Source of the DNA: Gammaproteobacteria bacterium | GTDB taxonomy: Bacteria; Pseudomonadota; Gammaproteobacteria; Pseudomonadales; M0112 | NCBI GenBank assembly: GCA_006227085.1 | Contig: SBFY01000047.1 | Location: forward strand, 1 to 22,415 | Reading direction: 5' to 3' | DNA length: 22,415 bases | Shown here: one piece after another, positions 7,945 through 15,644 of the stretch | Layout: each line of letters begins with the position of its first letter | Numbering within the stretch: position 1 is the stretch's first letter | The notes under the pieces: generated by a model | What the model saw: only the letters and a program-made list of their open reading frames with translations | Told to the model about the DNA's origin: nothing | Databases searched by the model: none | Made by a program: the position numbers and the translations under genes

Positions 7945-9321
7945 ATGAGTTCATGGTCCCCACTGACCAGTATTTCACCCGTCGACGGACGCTACGGCAG
8001 CAAGGTCAATGCCCTGCGCCCGATCTTCAGTGAGTACGGGCTGATTCGTTACCGCACCTTGGTTGAAATCCGCTGGTTGCAGCGCCTGTCCAGCATGGAT
8101 GGCATTGCCGAAGTGCCCGCCTTCAGCAAGGACACCCACGCTTTCCTGGACGCACTGGTGTCCGGTTTTTCAGAAGCCAATGCCCAACGCATCAAGGACA
8201 TCGAGCGCACCACCAACCACGATGTCAAAGCCGTTGAATATTTCATCAAGGAACAACTCAAGGGCAACAAGGAGCTCGCGCCACACCTGGAGTTTGTGCA
8301 CTTTGCCTGCACCTCGGAAGATATCAACAACCTCTCCTATGCGCTGATGTTGAAAGAAGGCCGCGATGCCGTCTTGCTGCCGCTGATGGAAAAAGTCACC
8401 GACACGCTGCGCACCCTGGCCGTGCAATTTGCCGCACAGCCAATGCTGTCACGCACGCATGGGCAAACCGCCAGCCCCACCACCGTTGGCAAGGAACTCG
8501 CCAATGTGGTGGCGCGACTGGATCGCCAGATCGCGCAAATCCGCAGCATTCCCTTGCTCGGCAAGATCAATGGCGCTGTCGGTAACTACAACGCCCACCT
8601 GGCGGCCTATCCGGATGTCGATTGGCAGGCCAACGCCAAAAGCTTTGTCGAATCACTCGGTCTCGACTGGAACCCCTACACCATCCAGATCGAGCCGCAC
8701 GATTACATTGCGGAACTGTTCCATGCCATCAGTCGTTTCAACACGATCCTGATCGACCTGGATCGTGACATCTGGGGTTACATTTCACTCGGTTACTTCA
8801 AGCAGAAAACCGTGGCTGGCGAGATCGGTTCATCCACCATGCCGCACAAGGTCAACCCGATTGATTTTGAAAACTCGGAAGGCAACCTGGGACTCGCCAA
8901 TGCCATCATGGGCCACCTCGCAGAAAAACTGCCCATCTCGCGCTGGCAGCGTGACCTGACCGATTCCACCGTGCTGCGCAACATCGGTGTCGGCATCGCG
9001 CACAGCGTGATTGCCTATGAAGCCTCGCTGAAAGGTTTATCCAAGCTGGAACTGAATGCCGCACGATTGGCCGAAGACCTCGATAACGCCTGGGAAGTGC
9101 TGGCCGAACCGATCCAGACCATCATGCGCCGTTACCATGTTGAAGAGCCGTATGAAAAACTGAAAGCGCTGACCCGCGGCCAGAAAGTGAATGCCGACAT
9201 CATGCGGCAGTTTATCGACAACCTCGATGTACCGGCTGAAGCCAAGGCACAAATGCATGCCCTGACACCCGCCAACTACATTGGCAACGCCGAGGCGCAA
9301 GCCAAGGCGATCGATTCGTAA
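7945..9321 (+). CDS. purB: Adenylosuccinate lyase
   Basis: PurB catalyses two steps of purine synthesis: SAICAR to AICAR plus fumarate, and adenylosuccinate to AMP plus fumarate. The 458 residues match the E. coli type (456). The fumarase/aspartase superfamily signature GSSTMPHKVNP is at 295-305, with the catalytic serine of the flexible loop there (Ser296, equivalent to E. coli Ser295). The catalytic histidine lies in SRTHGQTASPTT (H172). The conserved TSEDINN segment is at 123-129. AAGGAG at 7933-7938 is six bases before the ATG, a stronger site than the upstream genes have. Synteny with hflD is conserved. Confidence 0.98.
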   Translation: MSSWSPLTSISPVDGRYGSKVNALRPIFSEYGLIRYRTLVEIRWLQRLSSMDGIAEVPAFSKDTHAFLDALVSGFSEANAQRIKDIERTTNHDVKAVEYFIKEQLKGNKELAPHLEFVHFACTSEDINNLSYALMLKEGRDAVLLPLMEKVTDTLRTLAVQFAAQPMLSRTHGQTASPTTVGKELANVVARLDRQIAQIRSIPLLGKINGAVGNYNAHLAAYPDVDWQANAKSFVESLGLDWNPYTIQIEPHDYIAELFHAISRFNTILIDLDRDIWGYISLGYFKQKTVAGEIGSSTMPHKVNPIDFENSEGNLGLANAIMGHLAEKLPISRWQRDLTDSTVLRNIGVGIAHSVIAYEASLKGLSKLELNAARLAEDLDNAWEVLAEPIQTIMRRYHVEEPYEKLKALTRGQKVNADIMRQFIDNLDVPAEAKAQMHALTPANYIGNAEAQAKAIDS

Positions 9322-9333
9322 ACGGGCTGCATC

Positions 9334-10263
9334 ATGGCGGGCTGGCGCTCCTACTTACCCATGCAGGCCACCTGGCCTGCCGCCCAGCCGTTGATTGATG
9401 ACCTTCGCCAACAGGCTGGCATGCATACTGACAGTGCGTTTGATGCCACAGCCAGCCATTTCCTGTTGTACCAGGCCGATGGCGTACCAATCGCTTATGC
9501 ACGCCTGCGCGCTGATACCTGCATCGACAGCCTGTGCATCCTTGATGAGCGCCCTGCGGCCGATGCCATCATGGACATTGGTGCCGTCATGCTGGGCTTC
9601 ATCGCGGCAGAAACCCTCAAACAACACAGCACACTCACCATTGAAGCCGCCAGTGGCTGGTTGCACTTGCTGAAATGCCTGGATCCGGATTTCCAACACA
9701 GCGATCACTGTTTCACGCTGGACACGCAATGCATTCATGAACGGTGGCGACTGGCAGGCATGACGGAAGCCGTGCTGGGCGAAACCCGCACGCATTGGGA
9801 GTTATTGCACACACAGGAAATCCGTGAGGCGATCGTGCACATGACACGGCAGGCACAACGCAGCCTGCGCATTTTCAACCCGATCCTCAGTCATGCCATT
9901 TTCGATGATGCCCATCTGGCCGATGCCATTTCAGCACTGGCCCGCAAGAGTCGTTACACCGATGTGCGCATCCTGATGGTGGATCCGCGCCCGATCACCC
10001 AGCGCGGCCATGCCCTGTTAAACCTGCACCGGCGCCTCAGCTCCAATGTGCCGATCCTGAAGCTCCCTCACCCCACCGATGAACTGGCTGAAACCGTGGT
10101 GATCGTCGACGATTGCGGCATCATCAACACAGCGGCCAATGAAGAAGGCGGCCTGTACGCCTGTTTCAATCATCGCCCCCAGGCACGTGCCTTAACCGAG
10201 ACGTTTGACTACCTCTGGCACCGGGGCGTGACGGACACCGAGATTCGCGGCCTCGCGCTCTAG
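9334..10263 (+). CDS. GNAT/PLD-like two-domain protein of unknown function
   Basis: The 309-residue soluble protein begins 12 bases after the purB stop with no clear ribosome site, so it may be translated by re-initiation. Residues 35-110 look like a degenerate GNAT acetyltransferase fold (FLLYQADGVPIAYARLRAD, then ILDERPAAD before a helix). Residues 160-300 form a second domain with predicted alternating strands and helices: RSLRIFNPILSHAIFDD, VRILMVDPRPI with RGH at 224-226, and ETVVIVDDCGIIN. This recalls a phospholipase-D-like half lacking a full HxKxxxxD motif. Similar proteins follow purB in pseudomonads. Its last 72 bases overlap the end of the convergent lipoprotein gene. The function is unknown and I do not assign one. 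Confidence 0.8.
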   Translation: MAGWRSYLPMQATWPAAQPLIDDLRQQAGMHTDSAFDATASHFLLYQADGVPIAYARLRADTCIDSLCILDERPAADAIMDIGAVMLGFIAAETLKQHSTLTIEAASGWLHLLKCLDPDFQHSDHCFTLDTQCIHERWRLAGMTEAVLGETRTHWELLHTQEIREAIVHMTRQAQRSLRIFNPILSHAIFDDAHLADAISALARKSRYTDVRILMVDPRPITQRGHALLNLHRRLSSNVPILKLPHPTDELAETVVIVDDCGIINTAANEEGGLYACFNHRPQARALTETFDYLWHRGVTDTEIRGLAL

Positions 10264-10833
10264 TGCGCAGGTATTGGCTGGCGCCTGCTTGTCGAAATAC
10301 AAACTGATCTCGCCAAGGGTCACGCCCAGTTTATTGAGCGTCGAGCGATTGAACACGCGCCGCTGGTCGATGCGGTACATCCAGTCATCGACATCAAAGA
10401 CCAGCAATGACACTTCGCCATCATCGCCCTTGATCGGCAATTCCAGCTGGTACCGCCAGTGAAAGGCATGGCCGTTTTCAGCACCACGGGCGGTGCCGAC
10501 CACATCGCCAGCGGTACCGGTATACGCAGTCGCAACGCTTGCGTCACGCACCAGGGTCCAGACACGCCGGGTGCGCTCACCGTCATCAAAAATGAAATGC
10601 TCATCAATGGTGCCCGTGTACTGGCCATCCTGTTCCTGCCAGCTGGCGTTGATATCGACACAGAAGTGGCGCGTCATCTTGCCGCTGTAATCCTGCACAA
10701 TGCCCCATGCCGTGAGATGGCCTGAAAAATATTCTTCCAATTGGAAGGCAGGTACCGAATCGTCGTAATCCTTGAGTGATGCACTGCAACCACCCAACAG
10801 TATCACCAGAACACCGATCACCCAACGTTGCAT
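10192..10833 (-). CDS. DUF3833 family lipoprotein
   Basis: The 213-residue protein starts with a lipoprotein signal peptide: MQRWVIGVLVILLGGC, with lipobox L13-G-G-C16, so it should be lipid-anchored. The body matches the DUF3833 pattern, with FQLEEYFSGHLTAWGIVQDYSGK near the N-terminus, a central antiparallel beta domain, and DVDDWMYRIDQRRVFNRSTLNKLGV towards the end. The family's function is not established. It is the last gene of a minus-strand trio; its ATG follows the upstream stop after one base. The final 23 codons plus the stop run antisense into the end of the 9334-10263 gene. The family core seems to end near LYFDKQAP, so this 30-residue tail may be a local extension. Confidence 0.85.
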   Translation of the reverse strand: MQRWVIGVLVILLGGCSASLKDYDDSVPAFQLEEYFSGHLTAWGIVQDYSGKMTRHFCVDINASWQEQDGQYTGTIDEHFIFDDGERTRRVWTLVRDASVATAYTGTAGDVVGTARGAENGHAFHWRYQLELPIKGDDGEVSLLVFDVDDWMYRIDQRRVFNRSTLNKLGVTLGEISLYFDKQAPANTCALEREAANLGVRHAPVPEVVKRLG

Positions 10834-10834
10834 G

Positions 10835-11329
10835 TCATTGTTCTCCTAACAAGGCCAATCGTAATGCCGGCTGGCTGGTGCCGGGCGATAACCAGATATC
10901 GATAAAGTGCTGGCCGAAGGCAGGATCCCCGATACGGCCAATCGCCTTGCCATTCCATGAAAACAGGCTCTCGCCCTGCTCATTGATTTCAATGGCCAGC
11001 ACATCGTATTGGCGAATATCGGGCCACATGCCTGACAAGGCATCGAGCCAGGGTTGCTGCAGATCGGGCGACACCCCGAGGCCATCCCATTCCTTGCCGG
11101 TGTTTTCCACCAGTGCAGCGGACTTGATATCACGCAAGTACTGGATCTCGAGTTTCAAGGGACGTTGCTGTGTCGTATAGCGACCATCGCGACTGTACAA
11201 ACGCGAGTCGTAGATGTCCCAGAACATGAATTGCAATCGGGCTTCACCCACCATCTGCCATTCCGCATGCGCATGACCGGCCAACAGCAGCAACACCCAC
11301 AGACCCAGGTAACCCTGTCGCCGCTTCAT
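10835..11329 (-). CDS. Secreted chalcone-isomerase-like domain protein
   Basis: The 164-residue product has a Sec signal peptide (residues 1-22, LWVLLLLAGHAHA before Glu23) and a mature domain of the bacterial chalcone-isomerase-like family (Chalcone_3 type): EWQMVGEARLQFMFWDIYDSRLY, LKLEIQYLRDIKSAALVENTGKEW, and the closing FSWNGKAIGRIGDPAFGQHFIDIWL. Bacterial members are periplasmic, may bind fatty-acid-like ligands, and usually lack plant isomerase activity. GAGG sits 8 bases before the ATG at 11329; its start overlaps the stop of the DUF2878 gene (ATGA), and one base separates its stop from the DUF3833 start. In-frame codons run further upstream but lie inside the DUF2878 gene and do not resemble protein. 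Confidence 0.85.
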   Translation of the reverse strand: MKRRQGYLGLWVLLLLAGHAHAEWQMVGEARLQFMFWDIYDSRLYSRDGRYTTQQRPLKLEIQYLRDIKSAALVENTGKEWDGLGVSPDLQQPWLDALSGMWPDIRQYDVLAIEINEQGESLFSWNGKAIGRIGDPAFGQHFIDIWLSPGTSQPALRLALLGEQ

Positions 11330-11871
11330 GATGCAGGCCTCGTTAACGGCAATGTGTGATTGGCCAGTTTGAGCAACAGTGGCAGCAAACCAGCCCAAAT
11401 GACGGCGAGCAGTAACACGGTGGTGCTGACGGGCCAGGCGAATGTCACAGCCCCCAGTTGGTAACCCGCCCAATAACTGATGGGACCGGCGATCGCACCG
11501 GTCAGTACGGCCAACCACTGGCGCCTGGCCAGGAAAGCGAGGCTGCGCGACAGCGTGGCGGCAAAGGCCACCCACAGGCACAGCAACCACCACGGGATCA
11601 GCCAGGCTTCCTCGAAGACGAAAATACCCATCACGGTCAGCGCGATGTCGACGGCAATACCCACACCTGCCAGCACCGCCAGCCGACCCCATTCCCATGC
11701 CCGCGATGCCACAGCAAGCAGGTGGAACGCCAGCAAGGCCAGGCTGGCTGGCATCAGGCGTTCCTGCCCAACCACCAGGCAGAACCAGACGAGGTCAAAC
11801 CAGATGGCATTGAAAAAGGGATTCTCGATCAGGGTACCGGCCCGGTACCTTGCGATGGTGGCAGTTGTCAT
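11326..11871 (-). CDS. DUF2878 family membrane protein
   Basis: This is a very hydrophobic protein of about 181 residues with five or six predicted membrane spans (roughly 20-35, 42-57, 64-84, 90-114, 118-137 and 145-170). The motif GPISYWAGYQLGAVTF (129-144) is the DUF2878 signature. The function is unknown, but the family usually sits beside chalcone-isomerase-like and DUF3833 genes, as here. The start is uncertain: the longest frame (ATG at 11946) begins inside the U-tract of the acyl-CoA dehydrogenase terminator and cannot be right, so I prefer the ATG at 11871. Neither it nor the ATG at 11895 has a good ribosome site. A palindrome at 11833-11849 lies just inside the gene. Confidence 0.82.
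   Translation of the reverse strand: MTTATIARYRAGTLIENPFFNAIWFDLVWFCLVVGQERLMPASLALLAFHLLAVASRAWEWGRLAVLAGVGIAVDIALTVMGIFVFEEAWLIPWWLLCLWVAFAATLSRSLAFLARRQWLAVLTGAIAGPISYWAGYQLGAVTFAWPVSTTVLLLAVIWAGLLPLLLKLANHTLPLTRPAS
11833..11849. repeat. Perfect palindrome GGTACCGG-C-CCGGTACC
   Basis: Two 8-base arms, each itself built from GGTACC and CCGG, flank a single central C. It overlaps codons 8-13 of the DUF2878 frame as annotated. It could form a hairpin in the mRNA just downstream of the start or serve as an operator. It may equally be chance from the codons for Arg-Tyr-Arg-Ala-Gly-Thr. Confidence 0.4.
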
Positions 11872-11946
11872 ATCCCGGCATCGTTTACCTAACATGATGT
11901 GGGCTATACGCCGCCGGGCGAGAGATGGTTTGCTGGCGGCAGGCAT

Positions 11947-11974
11947 AAAAAAACCGGCCCGAGGCCGGTCTTTT
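11947..11974 (-). terminator. Intrinsic terminator after the acyl-CoA dehydrogenase gene
   Basis: ACCGGCC (11953-11959) and GGCCGGT (11963-11969) form a 7-base stem with a 3-base loop. On the minus strand the stem is followed by seven T (plus-strand A at 11947-11953). TTTT at 11971-11974 also makes it partly symmetrical. It separates the dehydrogenase gene from the DUF2878 operon. Confidence 0.88.
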
Positions 11975-11988
11975 CATGGATGCCGGAA

Positions 11989-13179
11989 TCAGTCCGGCAA
12001 ACCCAATACCCGCTTGGCGATGATATTGAGCTGGATTTCAGAGGTGCCACCGGCAATGGTGTGCGTGTAGGCAGACAGCCAGTCACGGGTAATGCCGAGG
12101 TCGCGTTTTTCAAACACCTCACCTTCCCAGCCCAGCCCACGCTCGCCGAGGATATCCAGCAGCAACTGGTACTTGCGCTTTTCTTCTTCCGTGCCGCAAT
12201 ACTTGAAGGTCATCGCGGTCATCGCAGCGCCCCAATCACCGGCGGCGAATTCATCCATCACCCGACGGGTCATGGTCTGGAAGGCATGGTGGTTCATGGC
12301 GTTTTGCACCACGCGATCACGGATCAGCGGGTCAGCAATCTTGCCATCCTGGAGGCCAATCACTTCTTTTGCCACATCCGCCGGGGTGTACACCGGGCGA
12401 CCGGCGCTGTCTTCCAGCTCTGCCATCATCGCGCGCTCAAATTCCAGCACGCGCTTGGCCACCGTCCAGCCCTTGTCGATTTCACCAACGGTGTCCTTGA
12501 CCGGCACACGCACGTTGTCGAGGAAGGTCTGGCAGAAATGGCTGTCGCCATTGGTCAGCTGGATCGGCTTGACGCTGACCCCTTCGGATTGCATGTCAAA
12601 CAACAGGAAACTGATGCCATCACGCTTCGGTGCATCCGGGTTGCTGCGCACCAGGCAGTAAATCCAGTCGGAATGATCGGCATACGAAGTCCAGATCTTG
12701 CTGCCATTCACAATCCAGTGGTCGCCATCACGCACGGCCTTGGTTTGCAGGCTGGCCAGATCAGACCCGGCACCCGGCTCGCTATAGCCCTGGCACCAGC
12801 GGATCTCACCGCGGGCGATCTTCGGCAGGTGTTCACGCTTCTGTTCTTCGGTGCCGAATTCCAGCAACACCGGGCCGACCATCCACACACCCAGGTTCAC
12901 CTGTGGCGGGCGGCATTTCAGTCGCTTCATTTCTTCCTTGAGGATCTGGTGTTCCTCGGGGCTCAACCCACCGCCGCCGTATTCCTTCGGCCAATCCGGC
13001 ACGAACCAGCCCTTGTCGCGCATGCGCTCGAACCACAGGCGCTGGTCTTCGGTCTGGAAGGTGACGTGACGGCCACCCCAGATCTGGGTGTCCATCGTGA
13101 CCGGGGTACGCATGGATTCCGGGCAGTTGGCTTCGAGCCACGCGCGGGTCTCCTGGCGAAAGGTTTCCAGATTGCTCAA
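11989..13179 (-). CDS. Acyl-CoA dehydrogenase
   Basis: The 396-residue flavoenzyme would introduce a trans double bond at C2-C3 of an acyl-CoA. The N-terminal helical domain carries WFVPDWPKEYGGGGLSPEE; the middle beta domain has the FAD/substrate motif YSEPGAGSDLASL (132-144) and the KIWTSYA loop; the C-terminal helical domain ends YTHTIAGGTSEIQLNIIAKRVLGLP. The usual C-terminal catalytic Glu before GGT is absent (Ala/Gly). Glu248 in LEFERAMMA lines up with the alternative catalytic Glu of isovaleryl-type enzymes, so activity is plausible. Translation starts at TTG (13177-13179) behind a strong AAAGGAG. The substrate is unknown. A 151-base gap separates it from the upstream short-chain dehydrogenase gene on the same strand. 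Confidence 0.93.
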   Translation of the reverse strand: MSNLETFRQETRAWLEANCPESMRTPVTMDTQIWGGRHVTFQTEDQRLWFERMRDKGWFVPDWPKEYGGGGLSPEEHQILKEEMKRLKCRPPQVNLGVWMVGPVLLEFGTEEQKREHLPKIARGEIRWCQGYSEPGAGSDLASLQTKAVRDGDHWIVNGSKIWTSYADHSDWIYCLVRSNPDAPKRDGISFLLFDMQSEGVSVKPIQLTNGDSHFCQTFLDNVRVPVKDTVGEIDKGWTVAKRVLEFERAMMAELEDSAGRPVYTPADVAKEVIGLQDGKIADPLIRDRVVQNAMNHHAFQTMTRRVMDEFAAGDWGAAMTAMTFKYCGTEEEKRKYQLLLDILGERGLGWEGEVFEKRDLGITRDWLSAYTHTIAGGTSEIQLNIIAKRVLGLPD

Positions 13180-13278
13180 GGGGCTCTCCTTTCAAGGAAT
13201 CATCGGGAAAACAAGGCGCTGTATTGTTGCCCAATCGGGCGTGGCGGGCAATGGTCAATTCTGACAGGCGACTGGCCG

Positions 13279-13321
13279 AAGCGGTCAAAAAATGGGAAAT
13301 CGCGCCCTGAAATGACCGCTT
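13279..13321. repeat. Separated inverted repeat upstream of the acyl-CoA dehydrogenase gene
   Basis: AAGCGGTCA (13279-13287) and TGACCGCTT (13313-13321) are exact reverse complements separated by 25 bases, i.e. 34 bases centre to centre. They lie in the 151-base gap between the dehydrogenase start (13179) and the short-chain dehydrogenase stop (13331). They could be paired operator half-sites for a dimeric regulator of the dehydrogenase gene. No T-run follows on either strand, so a terminator is unlikely. On the minus strand a TTGACC overlaps the first arm. Confidence 0.45.
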
Positions 13322-13330
13322 TTGTCTGCT

Positions 13331-14167
13331 TCAACCAGTCTTTTCCATGCCCAGCAGGGTTTCGGTCAGCGACCACAGGCGTGCGGCGGCATCATCGTCC
13401 TGCCCCCAGCGAGCCGGGTGTTTGAAGCGGTCATCGGCAAAGTAGCTGCCGGAAGGTTCGCTGATGGGCTGCAAGGCCAGCATCAACGGCGTGCTGGCAC
13501 CTTGCGCCGGAGTACGGAAGAACGGCTTCAGCAGCAACGGCACCAGTTTGCCCAACCAGCCATTCTGGGTGCCCAGCCCCGTGCTGACCGCTCCCGGATG
13601 CGCTGCATACACCTGCAAGCCCGGTTCACGACGGGCCAGCTCACGGGTAAATAACAGGTTCGCCAATTTGCTGTGGCCATAGGTTTTCATTGACTTGAAG
13701 CCCTCGCGGTACTGCAGGTCATCCCAGTTCATGCCGGTGACGAAGGTGTGTGCACCGGAAGACAGGTTCACCACCCGCCCCGCATCGGCAGCCTGCAGCA
13801 GCGGCAGTAATCGCCGCGTCAACAGGTAATGCGCCAGGTAATTCACACCGAACATGCGCTCATGGCCATCAATGGTTTGTTCGCGCTTCAGGGTCACCAC
13901 GCCGGCGTTGTTCACCAGCACATCCAGCGGTTGCTTGAGCGACAGGCATTCATCGGCCATGGCGTTAACGGCCACCAGCGAATCGAAATCAGCGATGATG
14001 GGATAGACCGCATCGTTGCCCGTCGTTGCCTTGATGTCGGCACACACCGCCTCGGCCTTGTTGGCACTGCGACCGTGCACATAGACCCGGAATCCTTCAC
14101 GGGCCAGGCCACGGGCAATCTCGGTACCGATACCGTTCGTGGCGCCTGTCACCAATGCGTTTTTCAT
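13331..14167 (-). CDS. Short-chain dehydrogenase/reductase (retinol dehydrogenase-like)
   Basis: The 278-residue protein is a classical SDR with a Rossmann fold. The cofactor motif TGATNGIG is at 7-14, NNAG at 86-89, catalytic Ser near 136-137 (NLSSGAH), and the YxxxK pair Y163/K167 in KTYGHSKLAN. HGRSANK after the second strand, with an Arg at position 33, suggests NADP preference. The overall layout, including PGAVSTGLG, resembles retinol dehydrogenase/WW-oxidoreductase-like SDRs, which reduce or oxidise hydrophobic carbonyls or alcohols. The substrate is not inferable. The ATG overlaps the HIT gene stop by one base (TGATG), so the two are co-translated. Confidence 0.93.
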   Translation of the reverse strand: MKNALVTGATNGIGTEIARGLAREGFRVYVHGRSANKAEAVCADIKATTGNDAVYPIIADFDSLVAVNAMADECLSLKQPLDVLVNNAGVVTLKREQTIDGHERMFGVNYLAHYLLTRRLLPLLQAADAGRVVNLSSGAHTFVTGMNWDDLQYREGFKSMKTYGHSKLANLLFTRELARREPGLQVYAAHPGAVSTGLGTQNGWLGKLVPLLLKPFFRTPAQGASTPLMLALQPISEPSGSYFADDRFKHPARWGQDDDAAARLWSLTETLLGMEKTG

Positions 14168-14586
14168 CAGCCTTCTCCCAATGCCGCGCGGATGCGTGCG
14201 GCATGATCGGCCAACACGGCGGCTTCCGCCATCACCTTGCCATGCATCGCCATCGGGTTGTTACCGGCCATGCGTGGCAGGAAATGCATGTGGTAATGGA
14301 ATACCGTCTGCCCGGCCGCCTCACCATTTAACTGGAACACCACCAGGCCATCGGCAGCAAAAGCCGTTTTCACTGCCGTCGCGAGCTTCTGTGAAAACGC
14401 ACCGATGCGTGCCATGACTGCTTCATCCAGTTCAAAGATGTTTTCAGCATGCACCTTGGGGATCAGCAGCGCGTGCCCCGGCCCTGCCGGGAACAGGTCC
14501 ATGAACGCCAGCAAGTGTTCGTCTTCATACACCTTATGGGCCGGTGATTGGCCGGCGATGATCTGGCAGAAGATGCAGTGGCTCAT
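14167..14586 (-). CDS. HIT family hydrolase
   Basis: The 139-residue protein belongs to the histidine-triad superfamily, which cleaves nucleotidyl phosphoramidates or dinucleoside polyphosphates. The triad HYHMHFLPR places histidines at 97, 99 and 101. The N-terminus CIFCQIIAGQSPAHKVYED has C4 and C7, the zinc pair seen in many Hint-type proteins, and the FPAGPGHALLIPKVHAEN strand-helix unit is typical. AGGGGA lies a few bases before the ATG. The stop overlaps the start of the short-chain dehydrogenase. Its partner substrate is unknown. Confidence 0.95.
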   Translation of the reverse strand: MSHCIFCQIIAGQSPAHKVYEDEHLLAFMDLFPAGPGHALLIPKVHAENIFELDEAVMARIGAFSQKLATAVKTAFAADGLVVFQLNGEAAGQTVFHYHMHFLPRMAGNNPMAMHGKVMAEAAVLADHAARIRAALGEG

Positions 14587-14658
14587 GGGCTTCCCCTATT
14601 GACCTTATCGAATCTTGTCGCGAAAGTATTGCGCAACCTGGACTGTTTCTGAAGCCTC

Positions 14659-15642
14659 ATGATCATGGATGACTGGATGACCCGCCCCGACACCCTCTGG
14701 GGATGTGCCTTGCTGGGGTATGCGCTCGGGATGTGGGGCATGTACCGGATCGTCCGGATGTTCCCACGCAACCAAACGGCCAGTCCCGATAGCCCACCGT
14801 TGTCGCCCCTGCTCAAGGAAGATATCGCTGCGGCAGTATTCTTCGCGTTCCTGTTTGCCAGCATCACACCCGTGCCTTACCTGTTTGAAAGCCGTCCCGG
14901 CGTGCAAACCTGGCTCATGTATTGGGCATTGGGCGAAGCCCTGTACCCGCGCTGGCCCATCAAGGATGCCATCACGCAACTATCACTGGTGGCAACATAT
15001 GGCAGCTGCTATGGCGCACTCACTACCGCATGGTTGCTGCTGGTACTCAAAGGGTTGCGTGCTTACCGCCAAAGGCCCAGTGCCAACACTGTTGGCTCCG
15101 CCCAGTCACCAGCGCCAACACCAGAACTGGCACCCAAAACCGTGATGGTTTTTGAACATGCCAGCACACGCACACTCCCGCCCCGCCTGCATAGCGGTAT
15201 TGGCCAGAAAAAGCCTTCACACTGGAAAGGAGCGCTGATCCTGCTGGGATTGGCATCAGTCACACTCATCGGTTACAGCGAATGGCAGCGTTACACATCA
15301 CTGGAATATCGCCTGCAGCAAGAAATCGACCGATTGAACCAGGAAGCCCTGCAGCGTAACCATGGCGATTATCAGCTGGAATCACTGCAAATCGACGGAA
15401 ACATGTTGGTGATGACCTTGCAAAGCACGCGATATACCACCGAGGAGCTCGCAGGACAAAGAAACGCCTTTATCGATTCAACCATGGGCTATCATATCAA
15501 GCATGCGTTTTGCAGGAACGCCATTATTGCCGAAGCATTTAATGAAGGGCTCATGCTCGAATTCCGCATCCGCGATATCAACGGCACGGAAGTTATCCAC
15601 TTCATTTCCAAAGAGATGAACTGCCCAGACCAAACCCGATAG
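14659..15642 (+). CDS. Unrecognised membrane protein with C-terminal extracytoplasmic domain
   Basis: I do not recognise this 327-residue protein as a known family. It has hydrophobic spans at about 13-31, 56-75, 107-131 and 190-206. Residues 135-188 form a low-complexity loop rich in Pro, Ser and Thr. After the last span a short amphipathic, possibly coiled stretch (212-232) leads to a domain of about 90 residues. That domain has FCRN (C285), NEGLMLEFRIRDINGTEVIHF and a closing MNC (C322), a pattern like many small extracytoplasmic hypothetical proteins whose two cysteines could pair. The start is uncertain: ATG codons at 14659, 14665 and 14677 are all in frame and none has a good ribosome site. 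It is divergent from the HIT gene, 72 bases away. Confidence 0.8.
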   Translation: MIMDDWMTRPDTLWGCALLGYALGMWGMYRIVRMFPRNQTASPDSPPLSPLLKEDIAAAVFFAFLFASITPVPYLFESRPGVQTWLMYWALGEALYPRWPIKDAITQLSLVATYGSCYGALTTAWLLLVLKGLRAYRQRPSANTVGSAQSPAPTPELAPKTVMVFEHASTRTLPPRLHSGIGQKKPSHWKGALILLGLASVTLIGYSEWQRYTSLEYRLQQEIDRLNQEALQRNHGDYQLESLQIDGNMLVMTLQSTRYTTEELAGQRNAFIDSTMGYHIKHAFCRNAIIAEAFNEGLMLEFRIRDINGTEVIHFISKEMNCPDQTR

Positions 15643-15644
15643 CC

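Noticed and set aside
11872..11946. Longer N-terminus for the DUF2878 protein starting at 11946
   Set aside because: That ATG directly follows the U-tract of the upstream terminator, so transcripts of this gene would not be expected to start early enough, and the added residues are basic and unlike the family.
11899..13425. A 508-codon open frame on the plus strand
   Set aside because: It lies antisense to the well-supported acyl-CoA dehydrogenase gene, is His/Arg/Ala-rich and has no domain pattern; it is a by-product of GC-rich codon use.
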